Assembly (NCBI GenBank): GCA_949287985.1
Contig: CASEIN010000044.1
Location: 1 to 64,000, forward strand
DNA from: Mucispirillum schaedleri
Lineage (GTDB): Bacteria > Chrysiogenota > Deferribacteres > Deferribacterales > Mucispirillaceae
DNA: 64,000 nucleotides
Direction: 5' to 3'
Shown here one piece after another: positions 63,858-64,000 of this stretch (its first letter is position 1; each line of letters opens with the position of its first letter). Both the position numbers and the translations under genes were made by a program. The notes under the pieces are model-generated. The model was not told the DNA's origin and ran no database searches. It saw nothing but the letters and a program-made list of their open reading frames with translations.

Positions 63858-64000
63858 TTAATAATTTTCTATATTTTCATCATATCCAGTATAGCCAAAT
63901 TTACTTGATAAAATATGGGCAGATTCTATTAGTAATGGAGCGATTTCTTTTTCAATTCTCTCCATACTCATACGCACTTTAGGGCCAGATACGCTTATAC
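63858..64000 (-). CDS. IclR-family regulator, C-terminal part (partial)
   Basis: On the minus strand the frame entering from the right edge reads ISVSGPKVRMSMERIEKE, then PLLIESAHILSSKFGYTGYD, and stops at 63858. This matches the end of the IclR effector-binding domain (SGP.VRM..ER..... PLL..A..IS..LGY). The DNA-binding half lies outside the window. About 47 residues are visible. Confidence 0.82.
   Translation of the reverse strand, partial: ISVSGPKVRMSMERIEKEIAPLLIESAHILSSKFGYTGYDENIENY

Overview
The window is a 64 kb stretch of a very AT-rich bacterial chromosome with a diderm (Gram-negative type) gene set: FtsEX with an EnvC-like activator, many lipoproteins with lipoboxes, CcmF cytochrome c maturation, CheX, sigma-54-type promoters and strong Shine-Dalgarno sites. 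Gut Deferribacterota such as Mucispirillum would fit (low GC, many ankyrin proteins, chemotaxis genes). That placement is an inference from gene content, not a database match.

Layout. 0-5.7 kb: start of a leftward gene whose ribosome site lies in a hairpin, a TetR regulator, then a leftward group (exported ankyrin lipoprotein, broken crcB, aroC, small lipoprotein) and an Ig-like (Big_2) lipoprotein. 5.7-9.1 kb: thrS-infC-rpmI-rplT, with infC starting at an ATA codon. 9.1-20.7 kb: an AAA/DUF4143 ATPase, a sigma-54-promoted unknown, thiC under a TPP riboswitch, a large exported ankyrin protein, two membrane proteins, an ECF sigma / anti-sigma / membrane-anchored periplasmic protein operon, and ackA. 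20.8-31.4 kb: ccmF, an unknown 516-residue protein, trhP-ligA, an EamA transporter and the sulfur cluster cysE-iscR-iscS plus an 83-residue partner.

31.6-42.6 kb is the accessory zone: a 58-residue 2[4Fe-4S] ferredoxin, a two-gene operon of tiny unknown proteins, a Big_2 lipoprotein, a compact phage head and packaging cassette (terminase small and large subunits, portal, small protein, scaffold-like protein, SU10-type capsid, small protein) with no tail, lysis or integration genes, a secreted SUMF1-fold protein, and a metzincin-type lipoprotein carrying a nine-G tract that looks like a phase-variation switch. 42.7-50.3 kb is a leftward envelope group: ftsE-ftsX-envC-ctpA-yibQ-like-tsaD-dusB. 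50.5-64 kb: an unknown helical protein, an XRE/S24-like regulator, a DHA2 exporter, a cytidylate-kinase-like protein, thiGH, an ankyrin protein, threonine dehydratase, cheX, an OB-fold protein, a frameshifted MFS transporter, a 757-residue exported ankyrin protein and the 3' end of an IclR regulator.

The points most worth a second look are the poly-G switch in the metzincin lipoprotein, the orphan phage head cassette, the A-AAA-AAG slippery site in the MFS gene, the tandemly duplicated anti-sigma factor, the ATA start of infC, and four exported ankyrin proteins in one window. No tRNA, rRNA, CRISPR array or insertion sequence was seen. No gene-free stretch exceeds 300 bases.
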